Source of the DNA: Nitrospira sp.
Lineage (GTDB): Bacteria > Nitrospirota > Nitrospiria > Nitrospirales > Nitrospiraceae
Length of the DNA stretch: 64,000 nucleotides
Direction of reading: 5' to 3'
Assembly (NCBI GenBank): GCA_030123605.1
Contig: CP126123.1
Coordinates: 372,001-436,000, forward strand
Positions 41,446 to 51,514 of this stretch are shown piece by piece. Under the pieces are notes generated by a model. It was not told where the DNA came from, made no database searches, and saw nothing but the letters and a program-made list of their open reading frames with translations. Numbering within the stretch: the first letter of the stretch is position 1; the number at the start of each line of letters is the position of its first letter. A program made the translations under genes and the position numbers.

Positions 41446-43578
41446 ATGGCCCAATACGAACTCGACATCATCGACTACTGGCTGATCGTCAAGAAGCGCA
41501 AGTACTTGATCGGCCTGGCGGCGTTGTTGGTGACGCTGTTCACCTTCGGGTTCACGGAAGCCTTGAAACCGGTTCCGATTTACGAGTCTGCCGCGCGTGT
41601 GAAGTTCGACCGCAGCACCACCGTCGCGCAACAACTCATCGATTCGTTGTCGGTCTCACAAGGCAACGATTTGAGCACGCAAACCGAATTCATCCGCAGC
41701 TTTCCCGTCATGGAGCGGGTGGCACAGGAGTTTCACCTCATCGAAGCCGACGCCACGCCGGAAGTCAGGCGGTCGTCCGAATACTTGAATCAGGTCTATG
41801 TCCTGGGGCAGCAAGTGCGGACGGAACGGGAGGCCGACACGAGCATCATCCGCATCGTGGTGACCTCGACCGATCCCCCGCAGGCCGAAAAGATGGCGAA
41901 TGCGGTGGCACTGGCCTATCGAGAAGAAAATATTGCGGCGCGCAATCGCATGGTCACCGCCTCGCGACGATTCGTGGAGGAGCAACTTGCCAGCCTGGAG
42001 CGGCAACTCTCGGCGGCGGAAGAGGCCTTGCGCCGGTTCAAGGAGCAGGGGGGGCAGGTGTTTCTCGACGAAGAAGCCAAGCGGGCGTTGGAAATGTTCA
42101 CCAAGCTCGAAGGCGATCTGGATACCGTTACGCGGCTCAAGCACGAAACCCTGCAACAGATCACGGTGCTGAAGCGCTCGGATCCTGCGACGCCGATCCA
42201 GCGGATCTTCACCGAGGAACCGACTTCGCTGCTGGGAACGCTCAACGGCAAGGTGCTGGAGCTCTACCAGGAACGTGGCACCCTGTTGATCAACTATACG
42301 CCGGAACATCCGACGATCCGGGAACTGGACAGAAAAATCGCCAACGTAAAATCCGAGATCGAGCGGGAACTGAAGTCCAAAGCTTCCATGCTGGGAGGAC
42401 GGGAAGATGAAATTCAGGCGCAGATCGAACGCTATCGTGCCCGATACCTGGCGTTCCCGAAATCCGCCATCACGCTTGCCCGCCTAGAGCGGGAAGTGAA
42501 GGTTAACTCCGATCTCTATGCCACCTTGAAGGTGAAACATCAAGAATTGCAAATCAAGAGTGCCGAACAGATCGAGGAGGTTACCATCATCACGCCGGCC
42601 ATCGAGCCGGACGGCCCGATCAATGCCCCCAACACCGAGATGAATCTGGTCGTCGGCTCGATGATGGGGCTGTTTCTCGGCGTCGTCCTCGCCTTTGCGC
42701 GCGAATCCTTCGACACCTCCATCGGCACGATCGAGGGGGTCGAGGAATTCCTCAAGGTGCCGGTCCTGGGCGTCATCCCCCAGTTCGACGATGAGGAACT
42801 CAAGGAGGCGGCTGCCGCCGGCCTGCCGGCCCAGACCCCACCGGACCTGGTCGAGAGTTTCTCGAAATTGATTTGCCTGGTCGATCCCAAATCCGTCTGG
42901 TCCGAGAGCCTGCGCTCCTTGCGGACGAATCTGCAGTTCGCCGGCATGGATCGAAAACTGAAATCACTGGTCTTTACCAGTGCCGGGTTGGGAGAAGGCA
43001 AAAGCACGGTCGCGCTCAACCTGGCCGTGACCCTGGCCCTCGAAGGCCAACGTGTCCTGCTCGTGGACGCAGATTTGCGGCGGCCGACTGTCCATCAGCG
43101 GCTGGGATTGGAGCGTGAGCCGGGGTTGGTGGATGTCTTGGTGGGGGGGATGTCCTGGCGAACCTCCGTCCGGTCCGTGACCGATCTCATGCTCGGTCAG
43201 ATGGGCGTCGATCGTGTGCTGGACAGTCCGGGGTTGGACAACCTCTTCATTCTGACCAGCGGATCTTCAACCGGCAACCCCGGTGAGTTCATGAACGTGA
43301 ACCGCATCAAGACGTTGATCGCCGAGATGCAGGACGAGTATGACATGGTTCTCTTCGATACGCCGCCGATCCTGCCGGTTACCGATGCCGTGGCGATCAG
43401 CAGCCGCGCGGACGGAACCGTGCTCGTGTACCAGGTCGGCCGCATCGGTCGCAATGCCCTCAAACGAGCCAAGTTCCTCCTGGACCATGCGCAGGCCAAC
43501 ACGCTCGGTGTCGTGTTGACGAATGTGCGCGCCGAAGTGACGCCTGAAGCGGGCATGTACCGATACGAGTATCGCTAA
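41446..43578 (+). CDS. polysaccharide co-polymerase / tyrosine autokinase (Wzc type)
   Basis: A 710-residue inner-membrane protein. TM1 is near residues 20-38, TM2 near 400-418; between them is the large coiled-coil Wzz domain in the periplasm. The cytoplasmic BY-kinase domain has Walker A GLGEGKST near 514-521, Walker A' LLVDADLRRPTVH and Walker B MVLFDTPPIL. The C-terminal tyrosine cluster is very short: only two tyrosines in the last 8 residues (YRYEYR has three counting the penultimate position). It controls chain length and export by cyclic phosphorylation. It sits directly after the export lipoprotein. Confidence 0.93.
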   Translation: MAQYELDIIDYWLIVKKRKYLIGLAALLVTLFTFGFTEALKPVPIYESAARVKFDRSTTVAQQLIDSLSVSQGNDLSTQTEFIRSFPVMERVAQEFHLIEADATPEVRRSSEYLNQVYVLGQQVRTEREADTSIIRIVVTSTDPPQAEKMANAVALAYREENIAARNRMVTASRRFVEEQLASLERQLSAAEEALRRFKEQGGQVFLDEEAKRALEMFTKLEGDLDTVTRLKHETLQQITVLKRSDPATPIQRIFTEEPTSLLGTLNGKVLELYQERGTLLINYTPEHPTIRELDRKIANVKSEIERELKSKASMLGGREDEIQAQIERYRARYLAFPKSAITLARLEREVKVNSDLYATLKVKHQELQIKSAEQIEEVTIITPAIEPDGPINAPNTEMNLVVGSMMGLFLGVVLAFARESFDTSIGTIEGVEEFLKVPVLGVIPQFDDEELKEAAAAGLPAQTPPDLVESFSKLICLVDPKSVWSESLRSLRTNLQFAGMDRKLKSLVFTSAGLGEGKSTVALNLAVTLALEGQRVLLVDADLRRPTVHQRLGLEREPGLVDVLVGGMSWRTSVRSVTDLMLGQMGVDRVLDSPGLDNLFILTSGSSTGNPGEFMNVNRIKTLIAEMQDEYDMVLFDTPPILPVTDAVAISSRADGTVLVYQVGRIGRNALKRAKFLLDHAQANTLGVVLTNVRAEVTPEAGMYRYEYR

Positions 43579-43638
43579 GATCCGCAGGCGGAAGGCCTTG
43601 CCGGGGGCCGGCCGTGATCGGATCAGGAGAGACCCATC

Positions 43639-45105
43639 GTGCGAAGTCCGGATTTCAAAGCGACGTGGCCCCTGGCGATCCTCCTCTTGATCACCGCCCT
43701 TCCTTTCGCGTTGTTTCTGAGCGTGACCTCACCCTCGACCAGCTTGCGGGTCGTGGCAGGCGCGTTCCCGCTCTTAGCGGCCTTTCTCTCGCCTCAGACG
43801 GGCCTGTACCTGCTCGTCTTCTCGATGCTGTTGGGCCCTGAATTCCTCGTGGGCGGCGTCGGAACCGGCACCACCCTTGGACGGGGTGTGACCCTGCGGT
43901 TCGATGATTTCCTGCTCATGCTGGTCGGCATCGGCTGGCTGGCCAGGGCCGCCACGTCCGAGCGCGAGAAAGTGTTCGTCAGGACGCCGCTGAACCGGAC
44001 CATCATGCTCTATGTGGCGGCCTGCATTTTCGCCACACTCCTCGGCATCCTCTCCGGGCGCGTCAAACCGATGGGCGGGCTGTTTTTTCTCCTCAAGTAT
44101 TACGAGTACTTCTTTCTCTACTTCATGGCCGTCAACCTCATCAAGGACGAAACGCAGGTTCGCCATCTCGTGATCGCCAGCCTGGTGACCTGTTTCCTGG
44201 TGTCGCTCTATGCCATTTCCCAGATTCCGGGTGGAGAGCGGGTGTCCGCTCCCTTCGAAGGACAGGACGGGGAGCCCAACACGCTCGGGGGCTATCTCGT
44301 GTTCATGATGGCGATCATCGGAGGCTTGCTGGCCACGCCCGGTGCGGTGCCGGTGAAGTGGCCCTTCTTCGCCCTGCTGGTTGTGGCGGGGATTGCGCTC
44401 CAGGCCACCCTTTCACGCGCATCATTTTTAGCCGCCGGGGTCGTGGCGATCGGATTTCTGTTGATCCTGCGTCGCCGTAGTCCGGTGCTGGTCTCCCTGT
44501 TTCTCATGGCGCTCCTGGCGATTCCGATGCTGGCGCCTCGCGCGGTCGTGGATCGCGTCATGTATACCTTTACCCAACCCAAGGAAGAGGGGCAGATCAA
44601 GGTCGGGAGGGTCAAGGTCGACACCTCCACCTCCGAACGATTGCGCTCCTGGCAGCAGTCGATCGAAGTCTGGAAACGGTCTCCGCTATGGGGTATGGGC
44701 GTGACCGGCGGTCCGTTCATGGACGCGATGTATCCGCGCGTCCTCACCGAAGCCGGCCTGCTCGGCCTCTGCGCCTTCTTCGCCTTGATCGGCGCTATTT
44801 TCCGCACGAGCACCGAAGCCTTCGGCGTCTTTCGCGATCCCTACCTGACCGGACTGACCTTGGGGTTTCTCCTCGGTTTCATCGGTCTGCTGATCCACGC
44901 CGTCGGCTCGAATACCTTCATCATCGTCCGCATCATGGAACCCTTCTGGCTGTATGCGGGCATCATCGTCAAATGTCTCTTGCTGCGGTCGGATGCCGAT
45001 CGGGACAAGACTGCTGCCACGCAGCCGCGGGATGAACCGATCTTTCCGCGCCTCCCCATCTCAGGAACATGGTCAGGCCTGTCGCCTCGCAGAGAGCGGG
45101 CGTAA
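43639..45105 (+). CDS. O-antigen ligase / Wzy-like polymerase family membrane protein
   Basis: A 488-residue protein with about 11-12 predicted transmembrane helices and one larger periplasmic loop (about 310-350) holding PKEEGQIKVGRVKV and a run SERLRSWQQSIEVWKRSPLWGMGV. The latter is the O-antigen ligase/Wzy_C signature region. In a Wzx/Wzy locus it most likely polymerises repeat units; ligase activity cannot be excluded. Next to the flippase gene. Confidence 0.85.
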   Translation: MRSPDFKATWPLAILLLITALPFALFLSVTSPSTSLRVVAGAFPLLAAFLSPQTGLYLLVFSMLLGPEFLVGGVGTGTTLGRGVTLRFDDFLLMLVGIGWLARAATSEREKVFVRTPLNRTIMLYVAACIFATLLGILSGRVKPMGGLFFLLKYYEYFFLYFMAVNLIKDETQVRHLVIASLVTCFLVSLYAISQIPGGERVSAPFEGQDGEPNTLGGYLVFMMAIIGGLLATPGAVPVKWPFFALLVVAGIALQATLSRASFLAAGVVAIGFLLILRRRSPVLVSLFLMALLAIPMLAPRAVVDRVMYTFTQPKEEGQIKVGRVKVDTSTSERLRSWQQSIEVWKRSPLWGMGVTGGPFMDAMYPRVLTEAGLLGLCAFFALIGAIFRTSTEAFGVFRDPYLTGLTLGFLLGFIGLLIHAVGSNTFIIVRIMEPFWLYAGIIVKCLLLRSDADRDKTAATQPRDEPIFPRLPISGTWSGLSPRRERA

Positions 45106-45131
45106 CGGCCGTATTGAGGGCAGGACGCAAC

Positions 45132-46574
45132 ATGACGACCGGACGGCAGATGGTGTCTCTGACCCGCGTCACCGGCATCTTGTTGACCGGGCGGGTGGTC
45201 GGGTTTGGATTGATGCTGATCAACTCCGTCGTCCTTGCCCGTTCGTTGGGTGTCGAGGCGCTGGGTACGTATGGGTATGCGACGGGTCTTGCGGCCCTGT
45301 TCGGGCTCGTCCCGAACCTCGGGATCACCACGCTCATCACCCGCGCCGTCGCTCAGGACCCCGACCATAACCGTGAATTCTTTCGGAAGGCAAGGCAGGC
45401 GCAAGCCGTCCTGGGCGTAATAGTGTTTGTCGCCGTCGTGCTCCTGGCCGCCCTCCTTCCTTACCGATTGGTGCCGATCGATCAGGCAGCCCTAGCGGCA
45501 TTGCAGCTGAGTATCGGTTCCTTCAGTTGGCCGTACTTGGCCCTGCTGGGAGGACGGGGCCGTTATGATCGTTTGGCCTTGTCGGAATTCGTAACCGGAG
45601 TCGGCGGTACCGGAATCGTCCTGATGACGGCTGTCTGGTTCGGCAGTGTGACCTCCTTTCTCTGTGCCAACGTCGCGACGGCGCTTGTCGCCAACGTGGT
45701 GGCGAGGATTGTGGCCAAGCCGTTCCTGCCGGCGTCCGACGGACCGGCCTGTTCATTCGGCACGTTGTTTCGTCAGGCGATTCCCTTCGGAGCCGGCGCG
45801 ATCGTGCAGAGCTTCTACCGCAGGGTGGACATGGTCCTACTCGGCCAGCTGACATCCGCCGCGACGGTCGGGCTGTACAGCGCCGCCTACAAGCCGATCA
45901 ATATGCTGTTGAACTTCGGGTCCAGCGCGGCAGGCACGCTCTTTCCGTTCCTCGTCCAGGAATCGCGCAGCGGTCCTTCGGGCACGTTCGATCGAGTGTT
46001 GCGGGTGTTCGTGGTGGTGGCGCCGGTGGTGGCGCTGCTCTTCAGCGGCCTTGCCCGTCCGCTGCTTGTCCTCCTGTACGGACCGGAATTCACTGCCGCC
46101 GCGACGATATTGTCGATCCTTGCCTGGTCCACTGCCGCCAATTGGCTGTATGCGCCGGTGAGTATCGCGTTGCAGGCTCGCGGCATGGAGCGCTGGTGGA
46201 TGGCCGGCTCGTCTGTCGCCTTCATCGCGAATGTATCGTTGAACTGGTGGCTCATCCCTCGATGGGGAGGAGAAGGGGCGGCGGTTGCGACCCTCATGTG
46301 CGAAGGATGGTTGCTCATCGCCGGCATGTGGGTCTTGCAGCGAACCTGGAACATGGCACCTGCCATCCACACCAGCCTCGCCTGCTGCGCCGCCACTCTC
46401 TGCAGTGCCGGTCTGCTGTTCGGGCTGAGGCCGTGGGGAGACGTTGCAGCCACGGCGGGAGCGGTGATCCTTTATGCGGCGTTGACCTTCCTGTTTCGTG
46501 TCGCCACGACGGACGACGTCGCCAAGTTGTTGGGGCGGTTTCGCGAGTCGATGTACGGTCACGCTCGCGCCTGA
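45132..46574 (+). CDS. polysaccharide flippase (Wzx / MATE-like)
   Basis: A 480-residue membrane protein with about 12-14 helices, of the polysaccharide transport (PST) family. N-terminal LTRVTGILLTGRVVGFGLML and VVLARSLGVEALGTYGYAT are typical. It moves lipid-linked repeat units across the inner membrane. The ATG at 45132 is preferred to the first codon of the open frame at 45069 because AGGA lies near it and the transmembrane pattern begins soon after. Confidence 0.9.
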   Translation: MTTGRQMVSLTRVTGILLTGRVVGFGLMLINSVVLARSLGVEALGTYGYATGLAALFGLVPNLGITTLITRAVAQDPDHNREFFRKARQAQAVLGVIVFVAVVLLAALLPYRLVPIDQAALAALQLSIGSFSWPYLALLGGRGRYDRLALSEFVTGVGGTGIVLMTAVWFGSVTSFLCANVATALVANVVARIVAKPFLPASDGPACSFGTLFRQAIPFGAGAIVQSFYRRVDMVLLGQLTSAATVGLYSAAYKPINMLLNFGSSAAGTLFPFLVQESRSGPSGTFDRVLRVFVVVAPVVALLFSGLARPLLVLLYGPEFTAAATILSILAWSTAANWLYAPVSIALQARGMERWWMAGSSVAFIANVSLNWWLIPRWGGEGAAVATLMCEGWLLIAGMWVLQRTWNMAPAIHTSLACCAATLCSAGLLFGLRPWGDVAATAGAVILYAALTFLFRVATTDDVAKLLGRFRESMYGHARA

Positions 46575-46613
46575 CCGGCCGGCCGGTCGGTCAGGGCATG
46601 GGCAGAGGTTCGA

Positions 46614-47747
46614 ATGGTGGTTGGAATCGACGCGGGGCCGTTGTTGGGGCAGAGGGGCATCAGCCGCTATGTCACCCCGTTGATCCGCCGATTGCTGACC
46701 ACCGACGTCTCGACCGCCTTCGAACTCCTGCTGCGTCGCAGTTGGATGGATCAGGCCACCGGCTCGGAATTGGGCGATCTGGCTCCGTTGTCTCGGATCT
46801 CGACGCCCGATCGGCTGTTGTCGTTTTGGTGGGATCGATTCGACGCGCCGTTTCCCTGGCAACGAACGTTGTGGAACCGCCTCGATGTCTATTTCGATAC
46901 CTGCCTCATGGGACCGATCCTGGGACAGGGCAAGGTCATCGCGTTGGTCTACGACCTGATCCCCCTTCGGCTTCCGAAACTGTTCACGGACCATCGAACG
47001 TTTCGACACAGGATGGAGCGGGTATGCCGGCGGGCGACGGCCCTGGTCGCCATTTCAGCGCAGACCAAACAGGATCTCGTCGACCTCCTGGGCATCGATC
47101 CGGCGAAGATCTCGGTCATCTATCCGGGAGCACCCGAGGCCGTCGCCATGCCTGACCAGATACGTATCGATACGGTGCTGCACAAACATCATATCGCCGG
47201 CCCCTACCTGCTGTATGTCGGCGCCCTCGGCCCTCACAAAAATGTGGCGACGTTGGTGCAAGCCTATGAACGGGCTCGTGCCGTCGGCTCTCTCGAGGAC
47301 AAATTGGTGATCGCAGGTTGGCACACCTGGGGTCGGCCGACGTTGGATCTTGTGGCCCGCTCACCGGTCAAGGAGGACATCATCCTCACGGGGTTCGTTC
47401 CCGACGAAGAATTGTTCTGCCTGTACGCCGGGGCAGATCTGTTCCTGTTTCCGTCGCTGTACGAAGGGTTCGGCCTTCCGGTCTTGGAGGCGATGGCCTA
47501 CGGTCTTCCGGTGATGACTTCCAATACCGGCGCCTTGCCGGAAGCAATCGGCGAGGCCGGGATCTCGGTCGATCCTCACGATCCAGACGCCTGGGCCGGG
47601 AATATCGTTCGCATCATGGGTGATGCCGATCTTCGTCGGACCATGGCGCGGCAGAGCCTCCGACAAGCCGAACGGTTTTCTTGGACGCGCAGTGCGGACA
47701 GGTTGCAGGGCCTGTTCGAACAGGTGCATCGGGGAGGAGCGCAGTGA
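46614..47747 (+). CDS. glycosyltransferase, GT4-like
   Basis: A 377-residue GT-B protein. The N-terminal half starts GIDAGPLLGQRGISRYVTPLI; the C-terminal nucleotide-sugar half has LLYVGALGPHKNVATLV and the donor-site block LFLFPSLYEGFGLPVLEAMAYG, with the EX7E-type glutamates of retaining GT4 enzymes. It probably adds a sugar to the lipid-linked repeat. Its stop overlaps the next gene's start as GTGA. Confidence 0.9.
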   Translation: MVVGIDAGPLLGQRGISRYVTPLIRRLLTTDVSTAFELLLRRSWMDQATGSELGDLAPLSRISTPDRLLSFWWDRFDAPFPWQRTLWNRLDVYFDTCLMGPILGQGKVIALVYDLIPLRLPKLFTDHRTFRHRMERVCRRATALVAISAQTKQDLVDLLGIDPAKISVIYPGAPEAVAMPDQIRIDTVLHKHHIAGPYLLYVGALGPHKNVATLVQAYERARAVGSLEDKLVIAGWHTWGRPTLDLVARSPVKEDIILTGFVPDEELFCLYAGADLFLFPSLYEGFGLPVLEAMAYGLPVMTSNTGALPEAIGEAGISVDPHDPDAWAGNIVRIMGDADLRRTMARQSLRQAERFSWTRSADRLQGLFEQVHRGGAQ

Positions 47748-48409
47748 ACCCCGCGACCTTCTACGATCGGGAGTATTTTGAAGGGCAGCGACGGCAAAGC
47801 CCGCCGCATTCCCGCCGACTGATCTATCCCTTGGCTGAGAGAACGGCGAGGTATCTCTGTCGTCGCCGAATTCCCGACCTGGCGCTCGATCTTGGTTGCG
47901 CGAAGGGATATCTGGTGGAAGCGTTGCAGGTCTGCGGTGTCCGTCTGGCGGTCGGAATGGATGTGAGCCGCTATGCCCTGTCCCATTGTGACGCATCGGT
48001 GAAGGGCCTGGTGCTGATCGGGGATGCGACCGGCGCGATCCCGTTGCAATCGTCCACCTGCGATCTGATTACGGCGCTGGACCTGTTCGAGCACCTGGCC
48101 GATCCGCAGTCGTCTCTGAGAGAGATCAGACGGTTATTGACCGATCGTGGATGTGCCTATCTCAAAATTTGCCATCCGCGCCATCCGAATGCCCACCGCG
48201 ATCCCTCTCACGTCAACGTGCAACCGCTTTCCTATTGGACGGAACTCTTTAGACAAGCGGGTTTCGCGTGGAAGCGGATCTACGAAACCGAGGTCACCGG
48301 AGTCGCCACGCGATTGGATCGTTGCAAATCGCTCGTGCGGCTGGTCAGGGAGTGGGCCGTGATCGGCAATCCGGCCGATTACAAGTTTCTGCTATGGAAA
48401 CAGTCGTGA
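47744..48409 (+). CDS. class I SAM-dependent methyltransferase
   Basis: A 221-residue methyltransferase. Motif I is LALDLGCAKGYLVEAL (about residues 46-61), then GMDVSRYAL and LITALDLFEHLADP as motifs II and III. The start is the GTG at 47744, overlapping the stop of the glycosyltransferase, with GGGAGGAG just upstream. In this locus it probably methylates a sugar of the polymer, or the growing chain end; no specificity can be read. Confidence 0.85.
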   Translation: MNPATFYDREYFEGQRRQSPPHSRRLIYPLAERTARYLCRRRIPDLALDLGCAKGYLVEALQVCGVRLAVGMDVSRYALSHCDASVKGLVLIGDATGAIPLQSSTCDLITALDLFEHLADPQSSLREIRRLLTDRGCAYLKICHPRHPNAHRDPSHVNVQPLSYWTELFRQAGFAWKRIYETEVTGVATRLDRCKSLVRLVREWAVIGNPADYKFLLWKQS

Positions 48410-48545
48410 GCGGGCCACCATGGGACGAGGAGAACAGGCAGAGCCTGTCTCGAACAGTCCGGCAAGCGGGTGATCGAACGTGCCAGGTCGAATGGTCTGG
48501 CGTGTCCTCTGTTGCATCGGGCATGGCGGGTGGGGGGTGCGGTAT

Positions 48546-49289
48546 ATGACCGAGAACGAGATCGAACCGGCTGGGACCTATCGACCGCAATTTCGTTTTC
48601 GCCTGAGGGGTCTCGTCCGGCTGTTGGACACATTTCCTGGGATCAAGGAGCGGATTGCGGCTCCGTTGCGGACCCTGCTCAGGCAGTGCTTCGAGCCCGG
48701 CATGGTGACCACCGAGCGAGTCATCGAATATCCGTTCGTCTTCCAACAACTCCACGGCGTTACGGGACCGGTGCTCGATGTCGGGTGTTGCCAGAGCCGC
48801 CTGCCCATTGCGCTGGCATCGCGCGGCTTTCACGTCGTCGGGATGGACTTCAACCTGTATCCCTATGCGCATCCCGGCCTACGTGCCATCCGCGGGGACC
48901 TCATGAAGATGCCGTTCGGAACCGGAACCTTTTCAGCCGTGCTGGCAGTCTCGGCCATCGAGCATATCGGCATCGGCCATTACGGTGAACCGGAGTCCGG
49001 CAACGGTGACCTGGTCGCGTTACGTGAAATCGCGCGGATCCTCAAACCAGGTGGGAAGGCCGTGATCACGGTTCCCTACGGCAGGGCGCTCACGAACGAT
49101 TGGATGAGGGTCTATGATGAGCCGCGTCTGCGGCAGTTGATGGCACCGCTTCGAATCGCAGGGGTGGAATATGCCATCAGCCGGACCGGTCTCTGGATGC
49201 CCGCTTCGTCTGCGGAGGCGGCGGAAGTGGACTGGAACGGACCGCAGCGGTCCGTCGCGTTGCTCGTGGGAGAAAAGGCGGCGGCATGA
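48546..49289 (+). CDS. class I SAM-dependent methyltransferase
   Basis: A 247-residue protein with a Methyltransf_11-type domain: VLDVGCCQSRLPIALASRGF as motif I, VVGMDFNLYPYAHPGL, and the LAVSAIEHIGIGHYG block. The ATG at 48546 gives a normal N-terminus; the frame is open upstream to 48480 but without a ribosome binding site. It ends inside the start of the next gene (ATGATG overlap). Likely polymer-modifying. Confidence 0.83.
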   Translation: MTENEIEPAGTYRPQFRFRLRGLVRLLDTFPGIKERIAAPLRTLLRQCFEPGMVTTERVIEYPFVFQQLHGVTGPVLDVGCCQSRLPIALASRGFHVVGMDFNLYPYAHPGLRAIRGDLMKMPFGTGTFSAVLAVSAIEHIGIGHYGEPESGNGDLVALREIARILKPGGKAVITVPYGRALTNDWMRVYDEPRLRQLMAPLRIAGVEYAISRTGLWMPASSAEAAEVDWNGPQRSVALLVGEKAAA

Positions 49290-50470
49290 TGGCGAAGCGT
49301 CTGTTGTTCCTGGCCCCGGCGCCGCCTTCCGATCGTCATGGCGGGGGTGCCTTGCGCATGTTGCATCTGCTGCGTTATCTGGGCAGCCGTTACGAGGTGG
49401 ATCTGATCGCACCGGCTCTCGACGGGGTGGAGGACAGCCGACGGTTGTTGAAGAATGTCTGCGCCGAGATGGTCTTCGTTCCGTCACAGGGCCCCGGGCT
49501 CCTCGATCGCATCGGCCACATCAGCCCCTATGTCAAAGATCGGGCGCTGACCGATGTGGTGCGAGAGCGGCTGGAGAGCGGGACGTATGGAGCGGTCCAA
49601 TTGGAAAAGCCTGCGATGATTCCCTATGTGCCGTCTGACGTGGCTGTGCCGCTGGTGCTGGACACCTGGGCCTATGGCCTGGCCGGTCCGTTACGCGCGC
49701 TCAGGATTGGAAGCGGTGAGATCAGCCGCCCAAGGCAACTGATGCGTCTGATCAAGTTCGGGCTCTTCGACCGGTTTTGTTGGCCTGCGATCCATTCGCT
49801 TCTGGTGGTTTCGGAGGAAGACCGTACCCGTTGCGAACGTGCCCGTCCCTGGCAACGGGTGCTGCTGGTTCCCAACGGCGTCGATTGCCGGACGATCCTT
49901 CCCAAGCCGGATCACCGCGCTGCGTCGCCCGTGCTGTTGTTCACGGGTGATATGGGATTCGAGCCCAATATCGACGCGGCGACCTTTCTTGCCTCCGACC
50001 TGTTTCCCGCCGTCCGTCGAGAATTTCCTCAGGCGGAATTGCGACTAGTCGGTCGGAATCCGAGCCGGGCTGTGCGACGTCTGGAAGGCTTAGGCATTCA
50101 GGTGACCGGCGCGGTCCCGGCTATGTTGGAGCATCTGCACGCCGCAACCATCTATGTCGCCCCGCATTTCACCGGTTCCGGGACCAGAACGAAGCTGTTG
50201 GAAGCGATGGCGGCGGGATTGCCGATCATCACAACCTCGATAGGGATCGAGGGAATCAAGGTGCAGCCGGGGAGGGACCTTGTGGTCGCAGACCAGGCTG
50301 CCGACATGATCGAATCGATTCACACGTTGCTGGCGAGCCAGACAGATCGGGAACGGTTTGGACGTGCCGCCCGTCACATGGCTGAGGTCTGGTACGACTG
50401 GAGCAGCTGTCTTTGGCCGCTGGAGCCGCTCTATCACGATCTGCTGACTGAGAAGGCGGCGGCATGTTGA
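49286..50470 (+). CDS. glycosyltransferase, GT4-like
   Basis: A 394-residue GT-B protein. N-terminal LLFLAPAPPSDRHGGGALRM and a C-terminal half with LLFTGDMGFEPNIDAATFL and APHFTGSGTRTKLLEAMAAG, the glutamate-bearing donor loop. The style resembles sugar transferases found in some exosortase-associated polysaccharide loci, but no exosortase is in the window. It overlaps the previous methyltransferase by 4 bases and the next gene by 7. Confidence 0.87.
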   Translation: MMAKRLLFLAPAPPSDRHGGGALRMLHLLRYLGSRYEVDLIAPALDGVEDSRRLLKNVCAEMVFVPSQGPGLLDRIGHISPYVKDRALTDVVRERLESGTYGAVQLEKPAMIPYVPSDVAVPLVLDTWAYGLAGPLRALRIGSGEISRPRQLMRLIKFGLFDRFCWPAIHSLLVVSEEDRTRCERARPWQRVLLVPNGVDCRTILPKPDHRAASPVLLFTGDMGFEPNIDAATFLASDLFPAVRREFPQAELRLVGRNPSRAVRRLEGLGIQVTGAVPAMLEHLHAATIYVAPHFTGSGTRTKLLEAMAAGLPIITTSIGIEGIKVQPGRDLVVADQAADMIESIHTLLASQTDRERFGRAARHMAEVWYDWSSCLWPLEPLYHDLLTEKAAAC

Positions 50471-51498
50471 CGGTCTCTGTCGTCATACCGGTGAAGAACG
50501 CTGTCCGCACGCTCTCCGCCTGCCTCCGCGCGTTGGATCGGCTGGTCCCCGCACCGGCAGAAATCATCCTTGTGGACAATGGTTCGACCGATGAGTCATC
50601 GGCCATCCTCAAGGCGTTCGTGCTTGCTTGCAAGACCACCAGGGTACGACTGATCGACGAATCGACTCCCGGTGCCGCTGCCGCGAGGAATGCCGGGATC
50701 CGAGTCGCGAGCAGTGAGATCGTGGCCTTTACCGATGCCGATTGCGCGCCGCAGGCAAACTGGCTCTCGGTGTTGCTCGAACCGTTTGCGGATGTTCACA
50801 CGGGGGCGGTTGCCGGCAGCCTCGTCGGGGTCTTCGACCGATCGCTCTGTGAATTGTTCAGCTCGCTGTATACCTTGCAGTCGTCTCGCGAGGCCGACAC
50901 CTTCACGTCATGGACTCCCTGGTCCGGCGGGTTTCCCACGGCGAACCTGGCGGTGCGGCGAAGCCTCCTGGAGACCCTCAAGGGATTCGATGAAGACGTG
51001 ACGATTTACGGGGAAGACTACGACCTCTGCGCCAGGCTCTATCGGCAGCAGGTGTCCATCGTCTATCGACCGGACGCCCGCGTGACCCATCACCACCGAA
51101 CGACGGTCGGCGACATCGTGCGGCAGGCCTTCGGATTCGGGCGGGGCCAGGCCTATCTGGTGCGTCGCCATCGCCCGGCCGGACTCTGGCTTGAGTTGCC
51201 GCGTCTGATGGTCCGATGGCCAAACCTGCCGTTGCATGGGTGGGTCGATTCCGCTTCTCCGGACAAGAAGTTGTTCGGGCTGATACTGCTGGGACTGCTC
51301 TATCAGCCCCTGTGGTCCCTGTTGCCCTGTTTTTTGTTCTGGATGACCTACGAAACCAGGACCCGCGCTCGCGCCGTAGGCTCGGTCCTTTCGCCGACCG
51401 CTGCCTTGAGTCTGGTGTGGATGCTCTTGCTGAAGGCGGGGGCCATGACGGCCGGCCGCTGGTGGGGCTCGTTCCGCTATGGCACTTTGTGTTTGTAA
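50464..51498 (+). CDS. glycosyltransferase, GT2-like
   Basis: A 344-residue GT-A protein. N-terminal VSVVIPVKNAVRTLSACLRAL, IILVDNGSTDES and the FTDADCAP motif (DAD for the metal-nucleotide site) are diagnostic, followed by GGFPTANLAVRRSLL and GEDYDLCARL for the acceptor site. Two hydrophobic helices close to the C-terminus (about 270-310) suggest membrane attachment. It adds a sugar from a UDP/GDP-type donor. It is followed after 16 bases by another GT2 gene. Confidence 0.9.
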   Translation: MLTVSVVIPVKNAVRTLSACLRALDRLVPAPAEIILVDNGSTDESSAILKAFVLACKTTRVRLIDESTPGAAAARNAGIRVASSEIVAFTDADCAPQANWLSVLLEPFADVHTGAVAGSLVGVFDRSLCELFSSLYTLQSSREADTFTSWTPWSGGFPTANLAVRRSLLETLKGFDEDVTIYGEDYDLCARLYRQQVSIVYRPDARVTHHHRTTVGDIVRQAFGFGRGQAYLVRRHRPAGLWLELPRLMVRWPNLPLHGWVDSASPDKKLFGLILLGLLYQPLWSLLPCFLFWMTYETRTRARAVGSVLSPTAALSLVWMLLLKAGAMTAGRWWGSFRYGTLCL

Positions 51499-51514
51499 AC
51501 GGCTGTCGGGATGA

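Noticed and set aside
45837..47009. 390-residue minus-strand frame
   Set aside because: Antisense to the flippase and a glycosyltransferase; Arg/Gln/His-rich shadow translation without motifs.
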